DNA of 64,000 bases from Bacteroidaceae bacterium (GCA_017531985.1 JAFXJY010000001.1:60989-124988), one strand, 5' to 3'; positions 28,325 to 37,928 are shown, counted from the stretch's first letter. Numbers and translations are program-made. The notes: a model not told the origin generated them from the sequence alone.

Positions 28325-28354
28325 TAACCATTAAACATATAAAACAATAGAGAT

Positions 28355-29329
28355 ATGAAAAGATTGACTTTAACTTTATTACTCTTCTCAGCCGTTGTCA
28401 TGGCAATGGCTAAGGATAATTATCTGCCCTCCATTGTAGATAATCGCGAATACATATATGTGAATGGTAATGATACCATCAGATTGAACACTCGACTATC
28501 AACGGAAAGTGAGGGATATATTGAATTTTATAATCGATGGCCTAATACATTGCTGAAAGAAAATGGCTCATTGATTCTTCTTGATATTGATGAATTTTGG
28601 TATTACACAACTTTTGCATATGATGTCTTTAAGGAAAATTTTACAACTTTCGATAACGATGCTGTATATTTTGATTATAACATGCAGGTGGGTGATACAC
28701 TCTGTGTAATACATTCAAAGGACTATACAAGCGGACAGTTTTTTTTCATGCAAATATATGGAAAAATTATAGAAGTGCAATCCATCGATACGTTAGATAT
28801 ACAATCGGAGAAACGACTTAGATACGTTTTACAGTCACGCTTTTTTGATTCCAGTTTAAGTGAAACATACGAAGAATCGGTCGACCAACCGCCTCATAAT
28901 TTTGAAGCTCACTATAAAATGTATTTCATAGGCACTCCATATTATGATGAGTGGATAGAGGGTATAGGCTACACCACTTATACACGCAATGAAAGGGGTG
29001 AGATATATACACTTCAATGCGTCTTTGAGGATGGTGAGTTGATATATTGTGCCGATGGAGCTAAATGTGACGGACTGAGTGACAATGTAAACAACAGAAT
29101 AGATCTTACCACTCTCTCCCTACATCGTGAGGGAGATGTGCTGATGGCTATATTTGCTGCTGCGGATGCCGGCGAAACGATTACACTATACGACACAACG
29201 GGTCGTATAGTAGCCGATGTGTCAGTGCGTGAGGGTGCTACCTCGGCAACCATCGACATTGCCCACTTGCCACAAGGCGTGTACATAGCCCACATGAACA
29301 GCGGTGCATCGTGCAAAGTGGTGTTGTAA
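28355..29329 (+). CDS. T9SS-sorted secreted protein, function unknown
   Basis: A 324-residue secreted protein. A signal peptide covers residues 1-19 (MKRLTLTLLLFSAVVMAMA). The middle 200 residues are rich in aromatic and acidic residues and alternate in a beta-like pattern (VDNREYIYVNGNDTIRL, YFDYNMQVGDTLCVI, RLRYVLQSRFF); I see no named family. The last 70 residues are a T9SS type A sorting domain (TITLYDTTGRIVADV, IAHLPQGVYIAHM, KVVL). The body is more AT-rich than the surrounding operons. It is monocistronic with a long leader. Confidence 0.75.
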   Translation: MKRLTLTLLLFSAVVMAMAKDNYLPSIVDNREYIYVNGNDTIRLNTRLSTESEGYIEFYNRWPNTLLKENGSLILLDIDEFWYYTTFAYDVFKENFTTFDNDAVYFDYNMQVGDTLCVIHSKDYTSGQFFFMQIYGKIIEVQSIDTLDIQSEKRLRYVLQSRFFDSSLSETYEESVDQPPHNFEAHYKMYFIGTPYYDEWIEGIGYTTYTRNERGEIYTLQCVFEDGELIYCADGAKCDGLSDNVNNRIDLTTLSLHREGDVLMAIFAAADAGETITLYDTTGRIVADVSVREGATSATIDIAHLPQGVYIAHMNSGASCKVVL

Positions 29330-29358
29330 TCGTTACCTTTCGTCAGCGATAAGAGGAT

Positions 29359-29388
29359 GTGATATCGACACACCTGTGATGATGTCAC
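29359..29388 (+). terminator. Weak hairpin after the 28355 gene
   Basis: GTGATATC (29359-29366) pairs with GATGTCAC (29381-29388), one G-U pair; 30 bases after the stop. No T-run, so a weak call. Confidence 0.3.
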
Positions 29389-29443
29389 TTAGATAAACAA
29401 CACGTTATAGGGAAATACGATAAACGTAAGATTATTTATTAGT

Positions 29444-29510
29444 GAAGGAGTCCTTCCAGAGTCTTGTTGTGCGAAATCACATGCCGTCAAGACTTTGAAA
29501 GGACTTTCTT
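29444..29510. repeat. 23-bp imperfect inverted repeat upstream of rex
   Basis: Arms 29444-29466 and 29488-29510 are imperfect reverse complements over 23 bases with a 21-base loop. It occupies most of the gap between the 28355 gene and the rex promoter. It could be a terminator-like structure, a small MITE-like insertion or a protein-binding site. The rest of 29330-29615 holds only a weak hairpin and the rex promoter. Confidence 0.6.
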
Positions 29511-29555
29511 TACAGTTTACTAGGCAAAAGCTGAATGTTAACTATCGACCTATTG

Positions 29556-29587
29556 TTGCGATAATTAGAAAATTATTTGTAATTTTG
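29556..29587 (+). promoter_or_regulatory. Promoter of the rex-porUV operon
   Basis: TTG at 29556-29558 and TAATTTTG at 29580-29587 are 21 bases apart, 28 bases before the rex ATG. Confidence 0.75.
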
Positions 29588-29615
29588 CAATTTGAATAAT
29601 TATGCTTGCAAGGAA

Positions 29616-30266
29616 ATGAGTTCGACAGAGATCAATACCAACATCAAGTTGCCGGAGCCTACGTTGCATAGGTTGCCGTGGTATCTGGCGTACGTCAAGA
29701 TAGTACAGGCACAAGGTGTGGAATATATCTCCTCGACACAAATATCGAGAGCCATTCATGTCGATGCCTCTCAGATAGCCAAGGACTTGTCGTTTGTGAA
29801 CATTTCGGGCAAGACTCGCGTAGGCTACGAAGTAAATTCGCTGGTGTACGTTCTGGAACAATTCTTAGGTTTTACCCGACAACATCGAGCCATCGTGTAC
29901 GGAGTGGGACGATTAGGAGCCGCACTGATGCACGACTCGGGACTGGTACAATACGGGCTGGAAATTGTGGCAGGATTTGACATACGCGAGTTTCAGGAAG
30001 AGAATTACATCAACAACATACCGGTATATCACATCGACAACTTTGCCGAAATGCGAGCCGCCTTAGATGCACGCATAGGTATCCTCACCGTACCCGTCCA
30101 TCAGGCACAAGAAGCTGCCGACTACATGGTAGCCAACGGTATCAAAGCGATATGGAACTTCACACCCTATCGCTTGCATGTACCCGATAACATAGTTATA
30201 CAAGATACATCGATATATGCCCATCTGGCAGTTATGTTCAACCGCCTTGGGAATATGCAAGAATAA
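29616..30266 (+). CDS. rex: Redox-sensing transcriptional repressor Rex
   Basis: A 216-residue Rex repressor, which senses the NADH/NAD+ ratio and controls fermentation and respiration genes. Residues 10-80 are the winged-helix domain (PTLHRLPWYLAYVKIVQ; ISSTQISRAIHVDASQIAKDLSFVNISGK), followed by the NAD(H)-binding Rossmann motif VYGVGRLGAALM. The C-terminal swap helix is present. I start it at the ATG at 29616, which has AAGGA just upstream and starts MSSTEIN; an upstream TTG at 29592 would fall at the expected transcription start. It leads a run of six co-oriented genes with short gaps, including the T9SS sortase pair. Confidence 0.95.
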   Translation: MSSTEINTNIKLPEPTLHRLPWYLAYVKIVQAQGVEYISSTQISRAIHVDASQIAKDLSFVNISGKTRVGYEVNSLVYVLEQFLGFTRQHRAIVYGVGRLGAALMHDSGLVQYGLEIVAGFDIREFQEENYINNIPVYHIDNFAEMRAALDARIGILTVPVHQAQEAADYMVANGIKAIWNFTPYRLHVPDNIVIQDTSIYAHLAVMFNRLGNMQE

Positions 30267-30274
30267 GAACGAAC

Positions 30275-30889
30275 ATGAAGATAATAGCAGTAGGTTGGAA
30301 CTATCGAGCCCACAACACCGAGATGGGACGTGAGGAGACACCTGCCATGCCGGTAGTGTTTCTCAAACCCGAGACAGCATTGCTCAAAGATGGCAAGCCA
30401 TTATTTCTACCTCCTTATAGCGACCGCATAGAACATGAAGCCGAAGTAGTAGTGCGAATATGCCGCGTGGGCAAGAATGTAGCCCCCCGATTTGCCCATC
30501 GATACTACGATGCACTGACGGTGGGTGTTGACTTTACGGCACGCGACCTGCAACAACAATTGAGAGAGGCAGGGGCACCATGGGAACTGGCCAAAGGATT
30601 TGACGGTTCGGCAGCCATAGGCTCGTGGGTGGAAAAGGAAGAGTTGCCATTGGATAGTGGCATAGACTTTTCGCTACAACTCAATGGTGAAACAGTGCAG
30701 AGTGGCAACACTCGCGACATGATACACAGCATCGATGAAATCATTGCTTATGTGAGCCAGTTCTTCACATTGAAAATGGGCGACATCCTATACACAGGCA
30801 CACCTGCCGGAGTGGGCAAAGTATCCATCAACGACCATGTAACCGGTTATATCGACGGTCATAAGGTGCTGGAATTTAATATAAAATAG
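30275..30889 (+). CDS. Fumarylacetoacetate hydrolase-family enzyme
   Basis: A 204-residue FAH-family protein. The metal-binding acidic residues are visible at E53, E55/E57 (RIEHEAEVVV) and D86 (GVDFTARDLQ); the family motifs KGFDGSAAIGSW and LYTGTPAGVG follow. Small single-domain members act as acylpyruvate hydrolases or oxaloacetate tautomerases/decarboxylases; the sequence alone does not decide which. It lies 8 bases after rex and 22 bases before porU. Cytoplasmic. Confidence 0.88.
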   Translation: MKIIAVGWNYRAHNTEMGREETPAMPVVFLKPETALLKDGKPLFLPPYSDRIEHEAEVVVRICRVGKNVAPRFAHRYYDALTVGVDFTARDLQQQLREAGAPWELAKGFDGSAAIGSWVEKEELPLDSGIDFSLQLNGETVQSGNTRDMIHSIDEIIAYVSQFFTLKMGDILYTGTPAGVGKVSINDHVTGYIDGHKVLEFNIK

Positions 30890-30911
30890 AAAAAAAACAC
30901 ATCACAATATA

Positions 30912-33900
30912 ATGCAACATCTTGTACACAAGTTAACGTTCATGGCAGTTATCATTGCACTGATGACTGGCAATGTCCAACAAGCTCACGCACTATCCTT
31001 ACAACACTATGCCGAACAATCGGTACTGAGTAAAGGCAAGTGGGTAAAAATATCGACCACCGAACGAGGTGTTCATCGCATCGATGCTGCGACGTTGCAG
31101 AGTTGGGGATTTAACGATGCCTCAAAGGTGTGCATCTACGGTCAAGATGGCTACATGCTCCCCGAGACATTCAGCGAAAACGACACCGACGACCTGCAAG
31201 CCGTCCCATCGCATGCCGAAGGTGGTAATCTCTATTTCTATTCAAGTGGTTGCACCCGATGGGAAAACAACTCAGGCACCAATTATTGGACTCACACCAA
31301 CAACTATTACTCCGACATCAACTACTACTTCCTTACCGAAGATTATCCATCGCTGAGCATGACAAGCGTCGATAAACCTCTCGATAAGACTACCGCCATA
31401 ACTACATTTGACGAGTATCTACTTCATGAGCAAGATAATGTATGCCTCGGACAGACCGGTCGTCTCTACTTGGGTGAAGATCTGATACAAAACAATACCA
31501 TATCACTGCAAGCACCCGACATCGTAGGCGAGAAGATGACCCTCTACATAGCTATGGGAGCAAATTGCTCGTCGACTTGCACACTCATTACATCGTATAA
31601 TGGCAATCAACTGACTCCCAATCTAAGTGTTAGTGCCTCCGACTCATACACTTACCTCAAAGAGGCCAAACGTTATTACACTGTCGATGCTGCCGAGACA
31701 TTTAATCTCTCTTTCAAAACATCAAGTGCAGGAACACTCAACTCATTTTACCTCGACTACATACGCATCTTCTATAACCGTCGGCTTCGCCTCGATGGCT
31801 CTCAAATTAACTTTCGCAATATCGACCAACAAGGCTCCTACTATGCCATCGACATCGACAAGCACCGGAGCGAGGATATAAGAGTGTGGAATGTCACAGA
31901 CGTAAACGAGCCATACATCCGCCCCACCTCAATGCAAGACAACAAAGTGGTGTTTAGTCCCGACGAAAACGACAATAGCTACAACGAATATGTGGCATTC
32001 GATGCTTATGACAATTCGTTGCCTACACCACAATGGGTATGCAATGTTGAGTCGCAAGACCTTCACGGCATAGACTATATACCCGACATGGTTATTGTAA
32101 CCACTCGCCACTTTATAAAGGAAGCCGAACGCATTGCACAACTGCATCGTGAGAACGACAACATGAAAGTGCTGGTGTGTGACCAGTTGGCCATCTTCAA
32201 CGAATTTTCGGGTGGAACTCCCGATGCAACAGCCATACGCCGTCTGATGAAGATGTTCTACGACCGTGCCAAAGCCGGATATGGCAATGAACCTCGTTAT
32301 CTGCTCCTCTACGGACGCAGCTCATACAACAATAGAGCCATCGCACCTAAACTGCACAATGAGGATAACCTTCTGTTGGTAACTTACCAGTCGGAGAGTA
32401 GCACCGACCAACGATATTCATACATTACCGATGATTACTTTGCCTTCCTCGATGATAACTCAGGAATAGATATAACTTCCGAAGCCATACAACTGGGCGT
32501 GGGTCGCATGCCTGTCAAGAACCTTGAAGAATCGCAGAAAGTTTACAAGAAACTAATCACTTACATCCATCAGAAACCCACCAAAAACCTGTGGAAAAAC
32601 AAAGCCTGCTTTATAGGTCTCAATGGCGACAACAACCTACACATACGCCAGATTGACAACGTATCGAAACAAACCGTCGAAGCCAATCAACAACACATGA
32701 TTATCGATAAGGTATACCTCAGTGCCTACAACACATTCGACAATAAAACATTCGAAGGAGCTCAGGAACAGATATTTCGCGACCTTGAAGAGGGTGCTTT
32801 GATATACGACTACATGGGTCACGCCGGACACACATCAATAGGCAGTAACCTGATCAACATAACCCATGCAAAGGATATGGACAACACTGTGTGGCCGGTA
32901 TTTATCACCGCCACATGCGATGTGTGCCCATTCGATAAAGATGAAAATTCGGTAGGAGAAGAACTATTCCGCAACGATCGCGGTGGCTTTATAGCACTCT
33001 TTACCACCACTCGCACCGTTTACACCAATGGTAATGAAGACATCAATCGTGAGTTACTAAATGAATTTTTCACACCCGGAGAGGACGGAAAAGTACGCCT
33101 TGGAGATATTCTACGCCGAGCCAAGACCACATTACGATACGATAAGAAAGGTAATATCATAAGCGACCCCAACAAACTTAAATATTGTCTGATAGGCGAT
33201 CCGGCACTTGCATTACCACTCCCTACACGCGACATCGTAGTGGAAAGCATCAACGCAACTGCCACTACCAACAAGACAAAGATAGAAGCCAAGGCCAATA
33301 GTAAAGTAACCATCAGTGGTTCGATACTCGATGAGGAAGGCAATGTAGATACCGACTTCGATGGAGTTATATGCTACGAAGTATATGATGCAGCTACCAA
33401 CGAAACGGCTATTGAAAAAGTGGGAACAGCAACCGGCACAATAGACCTGACGGAAAAATTCTCATATCACCGCTACAAACTTGTAACTGCCTCCGATACG
33501 GTTGTAAACGGTCGTTTTACAGCAAGTTTTCGTCTTCCCGAGCAGTGCTTGCAAAGCGATACAACAGCACTCATCAGCCTATATGCCTACAATAATGAGA
33601 TGAGTATCGAAGCCAAAGGTTACAACAAAAACCTTTGTATAAACGGTATAGAAGAGATGGACGAAGATGTCACACCCCCCACATTCTTCAATATATGGAT
33701 AGGCGATGAACAATTTAGCGAAGGTGATGTGGTAGAAAGCAACACTCTGTTCCACTGCGAAATAGCAGATGAGGAGAGCGGGCTGACCAACAACGAAATA
33801 TCGATAGGTAAAGCTATGACTCTGTGGCTCGATGGCGTAATAATATGCAACGACTTAGCCGGATATTACACCCCTGCCACAGGATTTGGGAAAGGCAGTA

Positions 33901-34304
33901 TCGATTATCCCCTCAATGGGCTGTCGGTGGGAGTACACAGCATTACAGTAAAAGCCTTTGACAATGCCGGCAACGGCTCGGAAGTAACCATCACATGCGT
34001 AGTAGAAGAGCAAGCCGGCACACATTACAATATAGACATTGCCGAAGACCTCGCTACCACGCATGCCACCATCAGTCTTGATGGCATTGTTGATGACAAC
34101 ATGCTCATCCGCTACATCATTACCGATGCTCACACCGGAGAAGAAGTGTGGACACAAGAGACAACAGCAACCAATATCATCTGGAACTTGAATACCAAGA
34201 AAGGTATAGCACTACCCGGAGAATACAATTGCCATGCCATCATCAGCGTTGATAATAAAAGATATAGCACCGAAACAAAAAAAATAGTTGTCATCAAACA
34301 ATAA
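30912..34304 (+). CDS. porU: T9SS C-terminal signal peptidase/sortase PorU
   Basis: A 1130-residue secreted C25-family cysteine protease, the sortase of type IX secretion. It cleaves the C-terminal sorting domain of cargo at the cell surface. Signal peptide residues 1-28 (ending QQAHALS); the PorU N-terminal pattern GKWVKISTTERGVHRIDAA follows; the catalytic pair is H637 (DYMGHAGH) and C669 (TATCDVCPFD). The C-terminus carries Ig-like/FlgD-like strands (LNTKKGIALPGEYNCHAIIS). The gene is followed by porV after a short gap, the arrangement known in other Bacteroidota, so I regard this as the canonical PorU and the copy at 5303 as the paralog. Confidence 0.92.
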   Translation: MQHLVHKLTFMAVIIALMTGNVQQAHALSLQHYAEQSVLSKGKWVKISTTERGVHRIDAATLQSWGFNDASKVCIYGQDGYMLPETFSENDTDDLQAVPSHAEGGNLYFYSSGCTRWENNSGTNYWTHTNNYYSDINYYFLTEDYPSLSMTSVDKPLDKTTAITTFDEYLLHEQDNVCLGQTGRLYLGEDLIQNNTISLQAPDIVGEKMTLYIAMGANCSSTCTLITSYNGNQLTPNLSVSASDSYTYLKEAKRYYTVDAAETFNLSFKTSSAGTLNSFYLDYIRIFYNRRLRLDGSQINFRNIDQQGSYYAIDIDKHRSEDIRVWNVTDVNEPYIRPTSMQDNKVVFSPDENDNSYNEYVAFDAYDNSLPTPQWVCNVESQDLHGIDYIPDMVIVTTRHFIKEAERIAQLHRENDNMKVLVCDQLAIFNEFSGGTPDATAIRRLMKMFYDRAKAGYGNEPRYLLLYGRSSYNNRAIAPKLHNEDNLLLVTYQSESSTDQRYSYITDDYFAFLDDNSGIDITSEAIQLGVGRMPVKNLEESQKVYKKLITYIHQKPTKNLWKNKACFIGLNGDNNLHIRQIDNVSKQTVEANQQHMIIDKVYLSAYNTFDNKTFEGAQEQIFRDLEEGALIYDYMGHAGHTSIGSNLINITHAKDMDNTVWPVFITATCDVCPFDKDENSVGEELFRNDRGGFIALFTTTRTVYTNGNEDINRELLNEFFTPGEDGKVRLGDILRRAKTTLRYDKKGNIISDPNKLKYCLIGDPALALPLPTRDIVVESINATATTNKTKIEAKANSKVTISGSILDEEGNVDTDFDGVICYEVYDAATNETAIEKVGTATGTIDLTEKFSYHRYKLVTASDTVVNGRFTASFRLPEQCLQSDTTALISLYAYNNEMSIEAKGYNKNLCINGIEEMDEDVTPPTFFNIWIGDEQFSEGDVVESNTLFHCEIADEESGLTNNEISIGKAMTLWLDGVIICNDLAGYYTPATGFGKGSIDYPLNGLSVGVHSITVKAFDNAGNGSEVTITCVVEEQAGTHYNIDIAEDLATTHATISLDGIVDDNMLIRYIITDAHTGEEVWTQETTATNIIWNLNTKKGIALPGEYNCHAIISVDNKRYSTETKKIVVIKQ

Positions 34305-34355
34305 AAAAGCAATATTGCTGTTTATATAGATATGAACTTGAACAAACACACCGAT

Positions 34356-35585
34356 ATGAAAAAAACAAGTATAATATCTATTGTGTTATTACTCACACTA
34401 TGTGCCACAGTAACACAAGCATACGGACAAGGCGAGGTAGTGCGACAGTTTAATCCCGTCAACACCGGAGCCACGTCATTAACCATTGCCCCCGACGCAC
34501 GCGGTGCGGGTATGGGTGATATAGGTGCAGCCACCGATCCCGATGTCAACTCACAATTCTGGAATGCATCGAAATATGCCTTTGCATACAGCGATGGCGG
34601 AATAGGACTCTCTTACACCCCTTGGTTGAGTAAGTTGGTCAATGACATCTATCTTGCCAATCTGAGCGGATATTGGAAATTTGGCGAAGGCAGCCCCCAA
34701 GCGGTAAGTGCCTCACTACGTTACTTCTCATTAGGTAATATTATCCTTACCAACCAGAATGGCGATGAAGTAAACTCAATCAACCCCTTTGAGATGGCCG
34801 TAGATGTGGGTTACTCTCGCAAGTTATCGGAAAGTTTCTCAATGGGTGTCGCATTGCGATACATCTACTCAGACCTCGGCTTTCAGTATGACGAGAGTGG
34901 TAGTGCTACGGGTAGTGTCAAAGGAGCATCGGCATTCGCAGCCGACATCTCGTGGTATCACACCTCCTACCCCATCATTGCACGCAACGAGTGCCAATGG
35001 TCATGGGGTATGAATATCTCGAACATCGGTTCGAAACTGGCATACGACAATGGAAACGAATCGGCATTCTTGCCTACCAACTTGAAGTTAGGTACATCAT
35101 TCCTCTTTCCACTGGCCGACAAGAATACCATGTCGATAAATCTCGATGCCAACAAGCTACTTGTCCCCACCGCTCCACAAGAGTATCAATACCAAACGAC
35201 CGATGCCAACGGCAACACCGTAACCGACTGGGATGCTTATTACGCAGCCAAAGAAGAGTACAATCAGATGTCGCCATTTGAAGGAATTGCCAAGTCATTC
35301 TACGATGCACCGGGCGGTTTCTCGGAAGAGTTACGCGAGATAAACTTTTCGATTGGTCTCGAATACTCGTACAATCGTCAATTCTCATTGAGAGCCGGTT
35401 ACTACTATGAAGATAAATACAAAGGCAATCGTCAATTCTTCTCATTCGGAGCAAGTTTTGCATATAGCGTTTTGCAGGTCGATGCAGCCTACTTGTTGGC
35501 AACAGCCGCATCAAGCCCCCTCGACCAGACGTTGCGTTTTACCCTATCATTCGATATGGAAGGATTGAAGAACCTCGTAAAATAA
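34356..35585 (+). CDS. porV: T9SS outer-membrane protein PorV
   Basis: A 409-residue outer-membrane beta-barrel of the PorV/LptO group. PorV shuttles cargo from the translocon to PorU. I start it at the ATG at 34356, which gives the signal peptide MKKTSIISIVLLLTLCATVTQAYG. Typical features are the early TSLTIAPDARGAGMGDIGAA and FWNASKYAF motifs and a strand-rich barrel ending in an aromatic C-terminal strand (LRFTLSFDMEG). It sits 51 bases after porU. Function follows from family and the porU neighbour. Confidence 0.93.
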   Translation: MKKTSIISIVLLLTLCATVTQAYGQGEVVRQFNPVNTGATSLTIAPDARGAGMGDIGAATDPDVNSQFWNASKYAFAYSDGGIGLSYTPWLSKLVNDIYLANLSGYWKFGEGSPQAVSASLRYFSLGNIILTNQNGDEVNSINPFEMAVDVGYSRKLSESFSMGVALRYIYSDLGFQYDESGSATGSVKGASAFAADISWYHTSYPIIARNECQWSWGMNISNIGSKLAYDNGNESAFLPTNLKLGTSFLFPLADKNTMSINLDANKLLVPTAPQEYQYQTTDANGNTVTDWDAYYAAKEEYNQMSPFEGIAKSFYDAPGGFSEELREINFSIGLEYSYNRQFSLRAGYYYEDKYKGNRQFFSFGASFAYSVLQVDAAYLLATAASSPLDQTLRFTLSFDMEGLKNLVK

Positions 35586-35602
35586 TCTAATAACATAATC
35601 CT

Positions 35603-36079
35603 ATGAAGATAAGAGTAGGAATGGGATATGATGTACACCGTCTTGTCGAAGGTCGAGACCTTTGGTTGGGCGGTGTTCGCATTGCTCACACAACAGGTCT
35701 ATTAGGACACTCCGATGCCGACGTAGCGATACACGCCTTGTGTGATGCTCTTCTGGGAGCTACCAACATGCGTGATATAGGCTACCACTTCCCCGACACA
35801 GCAGGAGAATATGCCGGTATCGATAGTAAAATACTACTACGCAAAGTGGTAGAATTGCTTCACGAGCAAGGTTATCGCATAGGCAATGTCGATATGACCA
35901 TCTGTGCCGAACGCCCCAAATTAAATCCACACATCCCCGCCATGAAAGAGACATTGGCATCATGCATGAATGTGGAGACGGACGATATATCCATCAAGGC
36001 TACAACTACCGAAAAACTTGGCTTCACAGGTCGCGAGGAGGGTATATCGGCCTATGCAGTGGTACTTATAGAAAAATAA
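35603..36079 (+). CDS. ispF: 2-C-methyl-D-erythritol 2,4-cyclodiphosphate synthase
   Basis: A 158-residue IspF, enzyme of the MEP isoprenoid pathway that forms the cyclic diphosphate with release of CMP. Zinc ligands are D10, H12 (GYDVHRL) and H44 (DADVAIHALCDA). The C-terminal TTTEKLGFTGREEGI motif is intact. Length is normal. It follows porV after 17 bases and precedes the membrane protein by 10 bases. Confidence 0.97.
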   Translation: MKIRVGMGYDVHRLVEGRDLWLGGVRIAHTTGLLGHSDADVAIHALCDALLGATNMRDIGYHFPDTAGEYAGIDSKILLRKVVELLHEQGYRIGNVDMTICAERPKLNPHIPAMKETLASCMNVETDDISIKATTTEKLGFTGREEGISAYAVVLIEK

Positions 36080-36089
36080 TAGATTTACC

Positions 36090-37832
36090 ATGAAAATCCT
36101 CCGGAGCATATCGGACATACTGGCTACCCTCGACCGTCATCCCCGACGTTGCATGTGGATTACAGCTCTTGGGGCTGTCGTTTATTATCTGCTTATTTCA
36201 CTACAAGGATTCGACTTTGCCGATGAAGGATTTTCACTCACATTCTACCAGAACTTCTATTCACATCCTGCCGATGTAGAATATCTGTTTCTTTATTATC
36301 TCACCGGAGTGATAGGAGGAGCCTGGGAACTATTATTTTCTTCATTAGGTAACTACGGATACCGCATATTATTTGCACTCACATCGGGGGGTATTGTACT
36401 CACAACCTTTGCTATCTTACGCAACTATCTGAGTAGTTCCACCATTACCTTGGGATGTATAGCCTGTGTACTATGGCCGGGATTATGTCTCTACTATTTC
36501 AACCACGACTGTCTCACCATACTGCTGTATCTACTCACAATTTACAGCATTACACTGGGAACGAAAGGAAAATCGTGGGCTTGGTGGCTTGCCGGTTGGT
36601 TCATTATTCTCAACACATCGTGCCGACTTCCCAATATAACACTCTCCATACTCATCTTCATGCCTTTCATCGAAGCTTACTACACCAACGACTACTTCAA
36701 GGCATGGAAAAACATGTTACGCATCATCGGAGGTTGCACATTGGGAATATTGTTATTATTTATCGTTATGCACCTGCAAGGACACACAATGATATATGGT
36801 TCGGCTATTCGGTCACTCTTCGTCATGGGTGGCGACACCTCCGACACACATAGCATCATGAGCATGTTAGGCAGTTATTCTTACACCTATAAAGGCATAT
36901 TTACCAGTGTGTTATACGGATTCTTGATATGCATGATATACATTATTGTAACACAACACATCAAGATAAAAGGCATACAGTTCATCATGGGAGTCGTCAG
37001 CATAGCCCTTTTCTATGGCATGCTCAGTCGCAATATATATGCCATGTGGGGAGCTGTTACCGCCGCATCCATCATCTACTGCATCAACTATCGTCGCGAC
37101 AACCGATTGTTTATATTAGGATTATCGGCTTTTATAATGCTTTTTGTCATCCCCTTCGGCGGTGATTCTTATGGCAACATTTGCAACTCCTGCATGTGGT
37201 TGGGGATGCCACTGCTCATAGAATTGTGTCGACATCAATTGATGTGGAAGATAACCATCAGCAACACCGACCAACAACAATATGACATTGTAATAGACAA
37301 CCACTCAACTCGACAATTGAGCATAATAATGGGAATAGCATTTCTGTTGTTCGCATCACTGCACAGTGTGTGCTATTTCGACAATGGCAGCAGATGGGAG
37401 AAAACACATCGTCCCGCTACTGCCGAAGCTACAACCTACACCTCGCAAGAGCGAGCCTACATCATCGACAACATTACACGAGTGACCATGCAGAATAAGA
37501 TGCCCGGTAACTATCTGCTCGTGTTCGACAATGCCCCCATGCTGCACTATCTCACCGGCATGCAACCCTACCTTGGCTCACCGTGGAGTACCTTCTGGGG
37601 GATAGAGATGTTCAAGAACAAATTATTTCAGTCGGAACATAGTGTAAGAGAATTACCTCTGATTGCCATACCTCGTTTTTATTACGAGGACCTTACACCA
37701 GTCGATTATCTCAATCCTGCCGAGTATCCTTCACTTTACAATAAGGCGACTATTCTTTTCGACTTCATGGAACGAAATGGTTATTATCAAGCCTATCAAG
37801 ACACATACATCACCTTATATAAGGCTTATTAA
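36090..37832 (+). CDS. Polytopic membrane protein, GT-C glycosyltransferase-like
   Basis: A 580-residue integral membrane protein with about 11-12 hydrophobic segments and a soluble C-terminal domain from about residue 445. The acidic pair in FADEGFSLTFYQNFY, in the first outer loop, is in the place where GT-C glycosyltransferases (ArnT/PMT type) keep a catalytic acidic residue. The C-terminal part contains a lumen-type domain (YLLVFDNAPMLHYLTGMQPYLG). This suggests transfer of a sugar from a lipid carrier outside the membrane, but acceptor and donor are unknown. It ends the rex-porUV-ispF run and could act on surface glycans or on T9SS-exported material. Confidence 0.6.
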   Translation: MKILRSISDILATLDRHPRRCMWITALGAVVYYLLISLQGFDFADEGFSLTFYQNFYSHPADVEYLFLYYLTGVIGGAWELLFSSLGNYGYRILFALTSGGIVLTTFAILRNYLSSSTITLGCIACVLWPGLCLYYFNHDCLTILLYLLTIYSITLGTKGKSWAWWLAGWFIILNTSCRLPNITLSILIFMPFIEAYYTNDYFKAWKNMLRIIGGCTLGILLLFIVMHLQGHTMIYGSAIRSLFVMGGDTSDTHSIMSMLGSYSYTYKGIFTSVLYGFLICMIYIIVTQHIKIKGIQFIMGVVSIALFYGMLSRNIYAMWGAVTAASIIYCINYRRDNRLFILGLSAFIMLFVIPFGGDSYGNICNSCMWLGMPLLIELCRHQLMWKITISNTDQQQYDIVIDNHSTRQLSIIMGIAFLLFASLHSVCYFDNGSRWEKTHRPATAEATTYTSQERAYIIDNITRVTMQNKMPGNYLLVFDNAPMLHYLTGMQPYLGSPWSTFWGIEMFKNKLFQSEHSVRELPLIAIPRFYYEDLTPVDYLNPAEYPSLYNKATILFDFMERNGYYQAYQDTYITLYKAY

Positions 37833-37894
37833 CAAGATATTCTAATGAATATAAATTAGCCTCACATTTCATTTCGCAGATAAGAAAAAAATTG

Positions 37895-37902
37895 TACCTT
37901 TG
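37895..37902 (+). promoter_or_regulatory. -7 box of the mnmA operon
   Basis: TACCTTTG, 26 bases before the mnmA ATG; a T-rich stretch about 21 bases upstream may act as the -33. Confidence 0.6.
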
Positions 37903-37928
37903 TTCATGTAGAAAAAGGCGATGTAATT

